Shown here in pieces: positions 10,488 through 21,832 of a DNA stretch of 64,000 nucleotides. Each line of letters opens with the position of its first letter. Positions within the stretch are counted from its first letter, which is position 1. The notes under the pieces were generated by a model. The model did not search any database, was not told the origin of the DNA, and saw only the letters and a list, made by a program, of their open reading frames with translations. This DNA comes from Thalassia testudinum (lineage: Eukaryota > Streptophyta > Magnoliopsida > Alismatales > Hydrocharitaceae), in NCBI GenBank assembly GCA_037157565.1, contig JAZHRO010000073.1, forward strand, positions 20,156,501 to 20,220,500, in the 5' to 3' direction. Position numbers and translations under genes: made by a program.

Positions 10488-12313
10488 CTAAATGTGGATT
10501 GGTTCCATGTCTGGGTCCTTGGTTGGTGCCTCTTCTGAGTCGGGTATTTCAACAGGTAAAGTCTCGGGGAGAGTCGGCCATTTGGGATCCTGGGTTTTGG
10601 TGCCGCTTCTCAAGGTCACCGCGTTCGCAGAGGCATTGGGGCCATGGGGTGATCCTTGAGAAGACGAGGACGAAGAAGCGCCAAACCCAAGAGGTGTTTG
10701 CGGGGCTGGCTGGACCATGTGAGCCTGCTCGGGGTTGCTTTGGAACCCTTGCGAATTGGGGCCTCTGTTAATTATATTATGCAGGTTCGGTTGTGGTTGG
10801 GAATGTAGGGATCCTTGTTATTTACAGTCCAAGAGATGGCTTAACTGTCCCTTTACCAAAGCCATTTCCTCCTAATGTTTCTGGTTCATGTCAGCCATCA
10901 TCTTTATTAGGGTATCCATTTGGTTTTGTGGGGGAGGGGTCGCCCTATTCTGGTTATATTGGGGTCTAACTGGTGGTCCTTGCTGATAAGGGGGCAAGTG
11001 TGCTGCTGGTTTGGCCTGGGCTAGTTTTGGAATTGCGGTGGTTTCTAGTTTGTCCAACCAAAGTTGGGGTGGTTACACCAGCCGGTGTTGTAAGTGTTGG
11101 AGAAAGGGTCAGGTTTCGCATATCCTTGGACGGCTTGCACATCTTCTAGGATAGCCGATGTTGATGAAGAGGGAAGGGAGTAATCAAGGGTCGAGGGAGC
11201 AAAGGTCCCTCCCTGGAACGTGGTCAGGGGTTGTTCCAGGTTCAGTTGGGTGAAGGGTTGGACCAGGTCAACATTATGTGCTCCCTTTGCTAGGGAGAAA
11301 GTCTGCAAGGGGTTCCTGGTCTGATTCAGTAGCTCATCAATCTTTTTGTCCACCAATTCCACTCGATCCAACTTTTTGGCAATGATGTTCATGTCAACTA
11401 TTCCAGAATTTGCTTGCACCTCATAAATCCCGCCACGGGGTTGACTGGACCTGTTAAACTGGTTCATGGAGGCATTGTTGAGCGAATTCTCGCTCATAGA
11501 CTCAAAGAGCTCAAACGCACTCTCCTCATCTTTGTTTAGGAAGTTTCCCCCGCATGAGGCAACGACGAAGTTCCATAGGTTGCTGTCCAGACCGTGGTAG
11601 AAGATCTGGGCCAATTGCCACCTTGGAACTTCGTGGTGTGGGCATTTCCTCAAAAGTTCATTAAATCTTTCCCATGCCTCATGAAATTGTTCCCCACCCT
11701 GGAGTGTGAAGGTAGTGATAGCTCTTTTGAGGGCATTGGTCTTTCCTATGGGGAAGAATTTCTTTAAAAATGCATGCCTCAGTTCTTCCCAGGTGGTGAT
11801 GGGTCTACCTAGGGTTCTAAGCCAATGAGAAGCCTTGTCACTTAATGAGAAAGGGAACATCTTGATTAGAACAATGTCAAGGCTAATGTTCCTAGGTTTC
11901 ACCGTTCGTGCTATGCGGTCGAGATCCTCTAGGTGCTAAAAGGGGTCCTCATTTGAGCTTCCATGAAAGTGGCTCTGGATCAGACTTAAGACATTCGGTG
12001 TTAGCTCAAAATCATCTCCCCCCTCGGGGATCCTAAGGTGTGGCTCGACTCTAATAGTAGAAGGGTTATAGAAATCACGAAGGGGTCTTGGCTGGTCCTG
12101 AAATGGCGGTAAATCAAGTGGTGGTTGCCCTGGTATGTCGTGGAAAGGTGGTGGTGGTTGTTCTTGTGGGTTCTGTAACCGTTGTATGGCTTGCATGATG
12201 GTGTGGATTTGTTGTTGTTGAAGCCGATGGTTAGCATTGATTTGAGCTTGGATGATGGCCATAGCATCTGGTGGGGGTTGATCCTCAGCCTCATCTACCC
12301 CAGGTTCAGCCAT
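10488..12313 (-). pseudogene. gag: A1 gag, broken
   Basis: Gag forms the particle that packages element RNA. The N-terminal segment (11936-12313) starts at a Met after the leader and is Gln/Pro rich, ending in an EGGDDFEL stretch. After an in-frame TAG the retrotransposon Gag core follows (11045-11902), recognisable by FPFSLSDKA, WLRTLG, FLKKFFPIGKTN and EQFHEAWERFNELLRKCPHH. A frameshift near 11050 leads into a QNQ-rich tail (10872-11057), then two further stops, then a Ser-rich segment (10488-10718) that is in frame with pol. Most stops replace a codon one transition away. The order and spacing match A2 gag. No CCHC knuckle is visible, in line with Athila Gag. Confidence 0.88.
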
Positions 12314-13498
12314 GTTTTCAATAGAATTACGTCGCCTAGATTCCTACCCCAAAACACACAACTCGGGATGCAGTGAGCGCCTCTCGTGAATACACTAGAG
12401 AAGAACAGGAGGGGATGCGAAGGGTGACAGATGCGAGAAATGTGTTTCAATCAAGCACCCAAGCCTAGTCCTTATGGTGTATTCCTTAGGAGACCTAGAA
12501 ATCTCACAAATGGTGATTAAGTCCGTAAGCACTAGGCTCCCCTTCCCAAGGCTAATCTGGCCAGGTTGATTACAAGGGGATTGTAGGGAAGGTTCTTCCT
12601 TTGGCTTGCGCCTCCAGTTCCATAGACCCCACAACCGCGGTCGTTTGACACTGCCCCACAGCCTAGTCATTAGATTCTTCCAAGGGAATGAAAGCCAAGT
12701 GCCTAGCGAACAAAACCTCGCCTTTTGAGACTTAACTCAGTCCTGCCTAAGGCACGTCTACTCAGTTTTAAAGGGTTAGGATAGTGCTTGTGCTTAGGGT
12801 GATGTGATGAGGCATTGATTGGGGTGGTGCCTCTTAATTTTCCACTTTCAAAGTGTGTGCTTCTAGCAAAATATGGTTTTCAAGCAAGGATTTGTTAAGA
12901 TGTGGTGTCTTTTAGTGTTTCATCCTTACTTTAGTACTTTTTAGGGTTAACGTGTCTTAATGTTTTCAAACAAGTTTCAGTGGGCACGTCAAGTTCTACA
13001 CACAACTTGGTGAAAGTAGATTTCCTTTTCTTTTGTAGAGGCTCTAAAACCCTAGTGTACTCATCCTAATGATCATGCAGCTTCTATTAGATGAGTCAGT
13101 TTTAGGGTTGAGTGGTGTGGCCCAGGTCAACTCATGGTGGCTTCGCAAACACCACTCAAGAAAAAGAAAAGAATACTCCAAGAATTTATTCAGAACGTTA
13201 GAGTGTACATTTTTTTTTTGTGGGGTGATGTGTTAAGGGTGTGGGTCAAGCAATCATACACCACGCCAATTTTTTTCAGTTTTTACAATTTTTTTATCTT
13301 TTTCACGCAAGCAAACAATGAGAGATAGGTTACTCACTATCGGTCCTCGAGGCGCCTATTCCCTTGCTACCGTCGTGGGATGCGTCGCTTCGCCGTCCAT
13401 GCGCCGAATTCCTGCAACAATCAAGTAAAAAGGAAAATAGGGCATTAGACGATGTGAGAATCAATGTGGAATGGAGGTGATAAAACAAATCCGTTGCC
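12314..13498 (-). other. A1 5' leader between PBS and gag
   Basis: About 1.2 kb without a domain-bearing frame. A3 and A2 have leaders of 1.2 and 1.5 kb in the same place. A stretch at 13491-13498 (CCGTTGCC) can pair with GGCAACGG inside the PBS. Confidence 0.7.
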
Positions 13499-13516
13499 TC
13501 CCCGGCAACGGCGCCA
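13499..13516 (-). other. A1 primer binding site (tRNA-Asp type)
   Basis: The minus strand reads TGGCGCCGTTGCCGGGGA, five bases from the 5' LTR. From memory of Athila elements this matches the 3' end of tRNA-Asp. The neighbouring CCGTTGCC at 13491-13498 would fold the PBS core into an 8-base stem with loop TCCCC. Confidence 0.88.
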
Positions 13517-13521
13517 AAAAC

Positions 13522-13884
13522 TGACGTGCTTTTGTGCATGTGTGTTAAGGAGTATCGTTATAGTCGCACTTGCAACGTCGGTTTTAAAATAATTAAATGG
13601 AGGTGAGTCCGAGTGTCGGTCTCAGGGAGGCATGGAAATCGGATTTTTGTTTATCACTTGTCACGGAAAAGGCAGAGTTTTGCTTGCGAAAGATGCGATT
13701 TTGAAAAGCGAGATAGAGAGATAGAGAGAGAGAGAGTTTAGGGTTAGAAAGCTCTTGGTTTCGATCATGCAACTTGAATAGAAATTAAAATGGCAATTGA
13801 ACGGAAAATAACTTCATTAAACATGCATTCGCAGTTCATAACTTACAACATTAAATACATGCTTCAACAAAAGTAATGGAAAGC

Positions 13885-13926
<42 letters not shown>

Positions 13927-14940
13927 AGCAACGAGGCAGCCACGGCGGTGGAGGAGGCTCCGTCGGCGGCTTGTCGTCTCCGGCGATTACAAGAGTGCCT
14001 AAAGCTAGCTAAGAGAGGAGTGGAGTAGTTGCAAGGGGGAGTGAATGCCTTGAATGGTGGTTGGAGGGGGTTTAAATAGAGTTAAGGGCTTCCTAAAAGA
14101 AGAAGGGGCTTTAGCGACATCCAAAGCGTCGCTAAAATCGCTTCCAAAAGCGTCGGTGAAGCCCTCTCGCCGTCGGTCAGCCGCCCACCCCGTTCCTTCT
14201 CCTCGCGCAATCCGTGGCCACTGAACGAGAGCCGTCCAATCGAAGATCGGACGGTTGAGTCTTCCTCGCCCGCACTGAGATCGCTCCTCGGGTGCATGTG
14301 TGCGCGCACGTCTCCGCCCGACGTGCGCGTGCGCGTGGGAGCTCGAGAGCTGCTGTCGCGCCGCATGGCGAGATCCTGGCCGCCCGCTGCTGATCGGGCG
14401 GCCCAATTTCTCCGCGCCCTTCGCTCGCCTTCAAATTCCACCCCACACGGCTCGAACGCGTGTCGCGTGGATGAGGGCGTGCGCGCTAACCGTTGCGCCA
14501 TGCCCGCGCTTTTGTCGTGGCGACCGCGAGCGGGCGTACGGATCTCGACCGTTCGATCGAAGATCGATGGCTGAGATTTGTCGTCGGCTGGCTGAAGGCG
14601 CGCGTGAGGTGGGGGTGGGGCTGACGTCGCACAATCTGGGCCATTGATCTCCAGATCAACGGTCAGAACTTCTTGGGCCCATTGTAGGAGCTCCGGATGT
14701 TGGATTTGGCTGATCTTGAGTCTGTTGGACTCGGTTTGTCGTTTTGAATCCATCCGTAAGGTTCGATTGCTCATCTGAGGCCTGCTTTGACAAATGCTTA
14801 CACAAATGGCCATTAATACAGTTTATAAGCAATCTTGGTACATGATGCATGCAATGCTCCTATTCTACTTATGTTGTGCCTTTTATTCTAAAGATGGGTC
14901 ATATTCAACATAATTATTACCCCCTTGTGTGGTGTTATCA
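13522..14940 (-). repeat. A1 5' LTR (right copy)
   Basis: Starts TGACGTGC five bases after the PBS and ends TTATCA at the target duplicate. Same layout as the left copy. This copy would drive transcription leftward into gag-pol. Confidence 0.95.
14071..14079 (-). promoter_or_regulatory. TATA box of the A1 5' LTR
   Basis: The minus strand reads CTATTTAAA about 865 bases from the LTR start. The same motif sits at the matching place (4487-4495) in the other LTR. It is the best TATA match in the LTR; no start site can be read directly. Confidence 0.45.
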
Positions 14941-14945
14941 ATTTA
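14941..14945. repeat. Right target-site duplicate of A1
   Basis: ATTTA directly after the right LTR, matching 3930-3934. The flanking sequence then resumes the A4 LTR. Confidence 0.95.
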
Positions 14946-16390
14946 GATCACCAATTAGCTCCTCTAATTAAGCATGCATCTCATATTCAAATTATCAAAC
15001 AGTATCTCAATCAATTTAACTTAGGTTCCTAAATCATCCAACAGTGCTGAGAATAAACCTCTATCAAACGTCTTATCCTTCACATTAGTAGAGTGCCTCA
15101 CAGAAGGCACACACAAGCACAAGGCTCTTGAGAGAGCTTTTCTCTTCTTCTTCAAGGCCTTCAGAGATTAAGGCTTCTTCTTCAGAGGCTAAGTGTCGAG
15201 ACCTCTCTTCCTCAGCACAAGGGCACAAGGCATGAAGAGCAAAACCCTCCCCCCTCTCTCTTAGAAATCTCTCCTCTTGTCTTCTCTCTCAAACCTAGGT
15301 GTAGTCAGGTATACGATCAGGTTATCGGGTTGTGAATAGGGACCAGGCCTGCAGGCGTGTGTCTCAGGCGAGGAGTGCATAGTCGTGTGAGTGGGGACCC
15401 GAACCCCAGTGTTCTGGGTGATAAGCTAAGAACACAAATTCGCCTTATATGCTTGCAGGCACCCTTCACTTCACGACGTGGAACTAAAGTGCCAGCTTCT
15501 TCTTTGCATGCATCAACTGAGGAAGCATCGCTTAATTGCAGCTGCTGGGGGCTTCACATCTTTAATTGGAGCTACAGCTAGATACGAAGATGTAATCCGC
15601 ATCACCTGGAAGTGGATTTAGGCCTTGAGCTCGTCAGAGCACTGCAAACATGGGTGGAGATGATGGCGGTGATGGTGAAGGTTTGGCAAATACCTAGAAC
15701 AAGAAATAAGGCCCCACACGTGTCAGAAGTGCTCAGGAGGTTCGCCTGAAGATTGTAATTCCCTACGAGAGGGGGTGAGATATGCGTGATGTATAAAATG
15801 CGGAATCAAAAAGATAACAATCTCACAAATGAAGCAATCACACAAGACACAAGTAATTTTTAGGTGGAAACCCAAACCAGGTGAAAACCACCACCTAACC
15901 CTCTCGAGTTAGGATTTCCCGATTGATAAAATCGATCAAATCCACTAACATACTACATTAACGAGGGTAGTACAACCTCAATTACAACAACACTACGAGT
16001 ACGAGGGTAGCATTCCTTAACCCCTCCTCTTCACAAGGAGGATTTTGTCTCACAAAGGAGATGAGAATTCTTAATGCGAATACCCAACACAATTACAAAG
16101 AAAAATTACAAAACAAACTATAGAGCCAACAAAGATTAACCTACCTATTATAGGTAAAAATACTTCCCTTTATTGGAAGCGCATCGACGAAAGATGCGGA
16201 TGCGTGAACCACTCTTCGGCACTTCGTCACTCTCGTAAATGTGGAGGGAGAGTGAGAGTGCAGTGAGAAGAAAGCTCTCAAGATGTGGAACAGTAAAATG
16301 GAGAGCAAGATCTTCTTCTAAAGTGTTTTAGGCACAAATAGATGTGGAAATGTGTTGCTTGGGTGTGTTTTTGCAAGGCAAGGGTCCTCC

Positions 16391-16400
16391 TATATTTATA
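16391..16400 (-). promoter_or_regulatory. TATA box of the C1 left LTR
   Basis: The minus strand reads TATAAATATA, preceded by CTC, a canonical plant TATA context. The right LTR has TATAAGTATA at 20146-20155. Confidence 0.7.
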
Positions 16401-16499
16401 GAGGGCCTAGGAAGGCTTTGGAAGGCCTTAGAAGGCTTCCATAGTCGTTGGGGTTGAACCTAAGGCAAAATAGGCCGTAATCAGAATCAATTATGGTTC

Positions 16500-17055
16500 T
16501 GACAGGCTCATCAGACGTCTGTTCCAGATATCAAATGTCTGGAAAACTAGTTTAAGACGTTTGGGAACCAAGTCAGACATCTGATTCTATGCAGGTTTCC
16601 TTCCTGACTTGGTTTAGACCTAAACAAGGTTCTATTGTAAGGCCATCAGATGACGTATAGGACATCTGGCACTAGGTCTGGATGTCTTGAAACCTATTAT
16701 ACTATGAGAATGGATTCCCAAGATAGGTTAACGGCTAGAAAATCTGATAAAGGTGATTTTGGGTCAGCCGAGGCTTAACGGTCACATATCAGACGTCTAG
16801 GGTCCTCTACGGATGTCTGATATGAGCCTAACGGTTATTTTCTCAATGTTTACTATGTAGCCATTGTTCCACTAATTGGATGTCTATCACAACCATCAGA
16901 CGTCTTCTAAGACGTCTAGACTAAGGTCTAGTTGTTTGATTTCATCAGACAAAACCTACTAAGTCCAGCTTAAGTTATTGGATGTCTAAGTCAACAATCA
17001 AAAGTCTTAAAAGTCATTATCAGATGTCTGATTTCTAGATTAAACGTCTGATTAG
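16500..17055. promoter_or_regulatory. Cluster of GACGTCT / C-box-like motifs in C1 U3
   Basis: About fifteen occurrences of CAGACGTCTG or its CpG-decayed forms (GACATCT, GATGTCT, AGACGTT). The intact core GACGTC is palindromic and is known as the C-box bound by plant bZIP factors. They lie 100-660 bases upstream of the TATA box in the minus-strand direction and are repeated in the other LTR. A regulatory role is inferred. Confidence 0.5.
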
Positions 17056-17444
17056 GCTGTTAGAACCCTATTTTGCTTTGCTAAGTTCTCTACAGAAAAC
17101 GTAAGTATCTTAGGGTTGTTCAAGTGTTCCTAGGACTACTTTAATGGTTCTTTGAGGCTCTTTAACATAAAATCTAAGAAATAAAGAGCAAAAACAAAGT
17201 ACAAAATACAATGATAGAAATCTATCATATTCTTCATCTCCTTCCTTCTTCAAGCTTTCGCTCCTCGTGAAGCTCCATCTCCTCTATTAAGCTCTTCCAA
17301 TCCACCATGGATATGAGCTCGAACTTCGTCTTTACACGTCTTAATTTGCAAATAACCTGAAATCTAAGACTTCAAATGCAAATGTTAAATAACACGTATT
17401 TTGTTATCATTAAAATAAATGATTGTGGTGCTCTAGCACCAACA

Positions 17445-17459
17445 ATCTCCCCGTTTTTG
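17445..17459 (-). other. C1 polypurine tract
   Basis: Directly beside the left LTR the minus strand reads AAAAACGGGGAGAT. A second, similar tract follows at about 17488-17503 (plus strand ATCTCCCCC then TTTTTGA), probably a local duplication. Confidence 0.7.
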
Positions 17460-17756
17460 ATGATGAAAAATCCATACATGATAATACATAACAATCTCCC
17501 CCTTTTTGACATTATCAAAAAGTTATCAAAAAAAGGTTTTAGTTATCCTAAACTCCCCCTTAAAACATGCTCTTCTAATTTCATCTTTTCATAAAAAAAA
17601 TAAGATAGCTTTGTTATTACCTCCCCCTTTCTAAAGGCAATAATATAGCTAGGTTATTTTTAAAACCCCTCCCTTAAGGATGGACAAATAGCTCATTTAT
17701 TTTAACTCCCCCTATCTAAATGTTAATAATAAAAGATAGGGTTAAGGGTTACCTCA

Positions 17757-19456
17757 CCTACCATGGCCAGTAGAATGGACTAAATGGTGGTGGATGCCAA
17801 ACTGGATGGGGTTCCCATCCGTAGCTTGCAGGTCCAGGCATCGGCACCGGTCTCCAATCAGGTGGTCGACGTGCGGTGATTTGATCATTTGTTCACCGTC
17901 TTGTTGATTTTCTCATTCTCCTCCTTGGTCTACTCCTTGGTCCTCCCAACTTGAGTTAACTGTTCTTCATCGTGTAGGTCCAGTCCTTTGTGTTGTAATC
18001 TTTATGACCTAGAAAACAAGATTTTAGTTCTTTCCTTCGTATCCATATTAATTTGGATCCAGCTTTGTTAGCGGGTCTCCTTGAAGGAGATCCTTTCTCA
18101 ACCTTAGGGCTACATAAATTTTCTACTTTATTGATCAAATTATTTGATTTCTCCCTAAGACATGCAAGTTCATCTTCAATAGCATGCATCTTGGTTTTTA
18201 AGCTAGAAATTTCGATTTTTAAACTTGTGTTTTCCTCAATCAATTTATTATTTTCATTGATTAAGTCTTTATTTGCTAATAACAAACTATTATCCTTAGG
18301 ACTAGCTTCTAGATTCTTGAGTTTTATTTTTAACCTTTCATTTTCATTTTTACGAAAATTAAGATTTTTTTAATGTTTTTATTTTCTACCTTCACAGACT
18401 TACTAATTTCAAAAAGCTCATTAAAGGCATCTTGTAAATCAGAATGTGCCTCATTGTCGGAGTCGCTTTCACTGTCGCCATGAAACCCATGCAGGAGATT
18501 TCTTCCTTGGGATTCTCCTCTTCTTCCTCCGAGCTCGAGTTGTCCCAAGTTGCTTGGAATGCCTTCTTCTTGTATTTCTTCTCCTTTTCCTTCTTCTTCT
18601 CCTTCTTGAGAAGAGGGCATTCTGGTCGTAGATGACCCTTTTCGTTGCAATGGTAGCAATGTCTCAGGCTACTTTACTCCTTTTCTTTCTTTTCTCTCAT
18701 GGAATCCCTACAAAACTTGGAAAACATTTTAAGTAAAACTTTAAAATCTTCGTCATCAGAACTTACCTCACTATCCGACATGGCTTTGAATGCGAGGGTC
18801 TTCTTCGATTTTGGCTCTGGTGTATCCTTCTTTTTCTGCTTCAGCTTTGTCTCGTAGGTCGTCAGATTACCTAGGAGATCCTCCATGTTGAGCTCCTCCA
18901 CCTCATTTGCCTCCTCAATGGTGGTGACCTTCTGTTCCCACTCCGGTCTGAGGGAATAAAGAAGTTTCCCTTGAAGATTCCCCTTAATGAAGGTCTTTCC
19001 TAATGCCTTAAGATTATTTACTATGAGAGTGAACCTAGTGTTCATCTCACTCAAAGACTCATTAGATTTCATAGAAAAAGACTCAAATTCTTGTGAAAGT
19101 AAATTGAGTTTAGAAGTCTTTACCTTAGAGGTACCCTCATGAGTTACCTCGAGTGTGTGCCAGATCTCGTATTGCGAGATTCTATTGAAGTCCTCCAGGC
19201 TAAGCATGCAATATAATGCGTTCATCGTCTTCACATTGAGTAAAAGTTCCTGGATCTGCTACTTCGAGTATCCTACGGTGGGTCTCTCCAAGATGTTGAA
19301 CGGCGTCTCGCATCTAGCCCAGATGGTGAAGTTGTTGGCTTGTAGCCAAGTCTTCATTCGCAGCTTCCAGTAGGGGTAGTTGCTCCCATCGAAGAAAGGC
19401 GGATGGGTCATAGACTGCCCCTCGGAAATCCTGATCGCGGAATTGCTCCCCTCCAT
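17757..19456 (-). pseudogene. gag: C1 copia-type gag with Pro/Trp-rich tail, broken
   Basis: Starts with a Met 41 bases inside the PBS. Order: an N-terminal PPFFDGSNYPYWKLRMKTW motif of copia Gag (19259-19456); one TAG; the Gag core with FNRISQYEIWHTLEVTHEG (18674-19234); one TAA; a CCHC knuckle CYHCNEKGHLRPEC (about 18615-18656); Lys- and Glu-rich sequence; frameshifts near 18478 and 18360; a coiled-coil-like stretch with ENNKLIEEN (about 18100-18290); and a WIRRKELKSC segment where a full copia polyprotein would lead into protease. Instead, after two stops, a Pro/Trp-rich tail (YGWEPHPVWHPPPF...YWPW, 17757-17840) ends at a TAG. It would supply Gag functions only. Confidence 0.82.
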
Positions 19457-19496
19457 GATCTTCTTGCTAGGTTGTTACGTCGAAATGGCAAGAACT

Positions 19497-19509
19497 TGCT
19501 CTGATACCA
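19497..19509 (-). other. C1 primer binding site (tRNA-Met type)
   Basis: The minus strand reads TGGTATCAGAGCA, the standard initiator-Met PBS of plant copia elements, two bases from the right LTR. Confidence 0.93.
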
Positions 19510-19511
19510 AT

Positions 19512-21196
19512 TGTAATTCTCTACTGGAGGGGGTGAGATATGTGTGACGTATAAAATGCAGAATAAAAAAAATAACAATCTCACAAATGAGGCAATCATA
19601 CAAGACACAAGTAATTTAGGTGGAAACCCAAACCGGACAAAAACCACCACCTAACCCTCTCGAGTTAGGATTTTTCGATCGACAAAATTGATCAAATCCA
19701 TTAACGTACTACTTTAACGAGGGTAGTACAACCTCAATTATAACCATGCTACGAGTATGAGGGTAGTGTTCCTCAACCCCTCCTCTTCACAAGGAGGATT
19801 TTGTCTCACGAAGGAGACGGGAATTCGTAATGTGAACACCCAACACAATTACAAAGAAAAATTTCAAAACAAACTATAGAGCCAACAAAGATTAACCTAG
19901 CTACTATAGGGAAAGATACTTCACTTTGTTGGAAGCACGTTGACGAAAGATGTGGATGTGTGAACCAGCTTCAGCACTTTGTTACTCTCATAAATGCGAA
20001 GGGAGAGCGGGAGTGCAGTGAGAAGAAAGCTCTCAACATATGGAACGATGAAATGGAGAGCAAGATCTTCTTCTAAAGCATTTTGGACACAAATAGATGT
20101 GGAAATGTGTTGCCTGGGTGTGTTTTTGCAAGGCAAGGGTCCTCCTATACTTATAGAGGGCCTAGGAAGGCTTTGGAAGGCCTTAGAAGGCTTTCATAGC
20201 TGTTGGGTTGAACCCAAGGCAAAATTGGCTGTAATCATAATCAATTATGATTTTGATAGGGTCATCAGATGTCTGTTCCAGGTATCAGATGTTTGGAAAA
20301 CTAGTTTAAGACGTCTGGGAACTAAGTCATACATCTGATTCTATGCGGGTTTCCTTCCTGACTTGGTTCAGACCTATATAAGGTTCTAGTGTAAGGTCAT
20401 CAGACGACGTATAGGATGTTTGTCACTAGGTCTGGACATCTGGAAACATATTGTACCACGGGAATAGATTCCCAAGATATGTTAACGGCTAGAAAATCTG
20501 ACAAAGGTGATTTTAGGTCAACTGAGGCTCAATGATCACATATCAGACATCTGGGGTCCTCTACGGACATCTGATATGAGCCTAACGGTTATTTTCTCAA
20601 CATTTACTATGTTAGCCAACATTCCACTAATTGGAACTCTGGCACAACCATCAAATGTCTTCTAAGACGTCTAGACTAACATCTAGTCATCTGATTTCAT
20701 CAGACAGAACCTACTAAGTCCGGCCTAAATTATTGGACGTCTGATTCAACAGTCAGATGTCTTACAAGTCACTAGCAGATGTCTGATTTGCAGATTAGAC
20801 ATCTAATTAGGCAGTCAGAACCCTATTTTATTTTTCTAAGTTCTCTACAGAAAACGTAAGTATCCTAAGGTTGTTCAAGTGTTCCTAGGACTACTTTAAG
20901 GGTTCTTTGAGGCTCTTTAACATAAAATCTAAGAAATAAAGAGCAGAAATAAAATATAAAATACAATGATAGAAATCTATCCTATTCTTCATTTCCTTCC
21001 TTCTTTAAGCTTTAACTCCTCGCGAAGCTCCTCGTCTGTCAAGCTCTTCCAATCCACCATGGATGTGAGCTAAAACTCCATTTAAACATGTCTCAATTTG
21101 CAAATAACTTGAAATCTAAGACTTCAAATGCAAATTTTAAATAACATGTGTTTTTTTATCATCAAAATAAACGATTGTGGTGCTCTAGCAACAACA
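19512..21196 (-). repeat. C1 5' LTR (right copy)
   Basis: TGTAATTCTC start two bases after the PBS, ...CAACAACA end. The TATA box at 20146-20155 has one transition compared with the left copy. The motif cluster is at 20265-20815. Confidence 0.9.
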
Positions 21197-21823
21197 ACGA
21201 CGACGAAGGCGATGGTGGTGGTTGTGTGGCATTTGGGTGCGTATCATGGTCGAGCGAACTCATAAAAGGTGTTTGGAGGTGGGTGAGTTCGGTGGGGTGA
21301 TTCAATGGGTGTACGGTGGAATTGAGTGAGGATTTTTGTGCAAAAAGGTGAAGCAGAGCTTATGGAGTTGGAAGCGGGTTGTTTGGTGGTCTGTGGTGGT
21401 GTGGAGGCCTTGTCGGAGCTTGACTGGAGCGGAAGAAGATGGTAAGGGAAGGGGTGAGTTGGTGGTTGAAATAGGGGAAGGAAGGGATAGGGAGATTTCG
21501 TAGAAGAAGAGGGAGAAGGTAGACCTAAATAAAGGATGAAAGGGGGAAGTGCGCATGCCGGTGTGATTGTCGGCGCTTGGGAAGGTGAAAGGTTTTGAGG
21601 GTGAGGAAGGTGACGAGGACAAGGGGAGGCAGCTCCTGAGTTGGCTGTCGAGGAGTAGACGAAGTTGGGGATGAAGGAGAACTAGCTAATTTGGCTGTTG
21701 GCCGGTCATAGGAAGAGATTGAGGAGGTGTTGCTGGAGCTTGATTGGAGATGGTCGAGGAATGAGTTGAAGAGGATTTTGAGGCCTAAACCTTGCTAAGG
21801 AGCACGGTTAAAAGCTTCAGGAG

Positions 21824-21832
21824 CTTTTATAG
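21824..21832 (-). promoter_or_regulatory. TATA box of the A4 LTR
   Basis: The minus strand reads CTATAAAAG, 956 bases from the LTR start at 22788. The related LTR at 56309-58839 has CTATTTAAGG at 57882-57891, 948 bases from its start. Matching position in two copies supports a real U3 promoter. Confidence 0.55.

Larger units (their letters stand above)
3935..14940 (-). mobile_element. A1: nearly complete Athila-like Ty3/gypsy retrotransposon
   Basis: An 11.0 kb element bounded by two LTRs of 1424 and 1419 bases, TG...CA ends and an exact 5-base target duplicate. Reading on the minus strand: 5' LTR 13522-14940, PBS, 1.2 kb leader, gag, protease, RT, RNase H, integrase, 1.3 kb non-coding 3' region with two polypurine tracts, 3' LTR 3935-5358. 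The FMDDFSVFG reverse-transcriptase motif, the DLGAS protease motif and the tRNA-Asp-type PBS place it in the Athila group as known for plants. An env-like third frame, present in some Athila elements, is not visible. Gag-pol has several stops and frameshifts, so it is not autonomous. Hand count of LTR differences: about 12 in the first 260 bases, mostly transitions. Confidence 0.95.
15754..17444 (-). repeat. C1 3' LTR (left copy)
   Basis: TGTAATTCCC start, ...CACCAACA end. Carries a TATA box (16391-16400) and, upstream of it in the direction of transcription, about fifteen GACGTCT-like motifs (16500-17055). Confidence 0.9.
15754..21196 (-). mobile_element. C1: non-autonomous Ty1/copia element with gag only
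   Basis: Two LTRs (1691 and 1685 bases) share TGTAATTC starts and a CTCTAGCAMCAACA end. Internal DNA is only 2.07 kb: tRNA-Met-type PBS, a copia Gag remnant, a polypurine tract, and no protease, integrase, RT or RNase H. This matches the known class of terminal-repeat elements carrying only gag. It lies in the A4 LTR. Flanks are AAGAT on the left and ACGAC on the right, so no target duplicate is seen; a small deletion or decay is possible. LTRs differ at roughly 9-10% of the first 240 bases, making it older than A1, A2 and A3. Confidence 0.88.
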
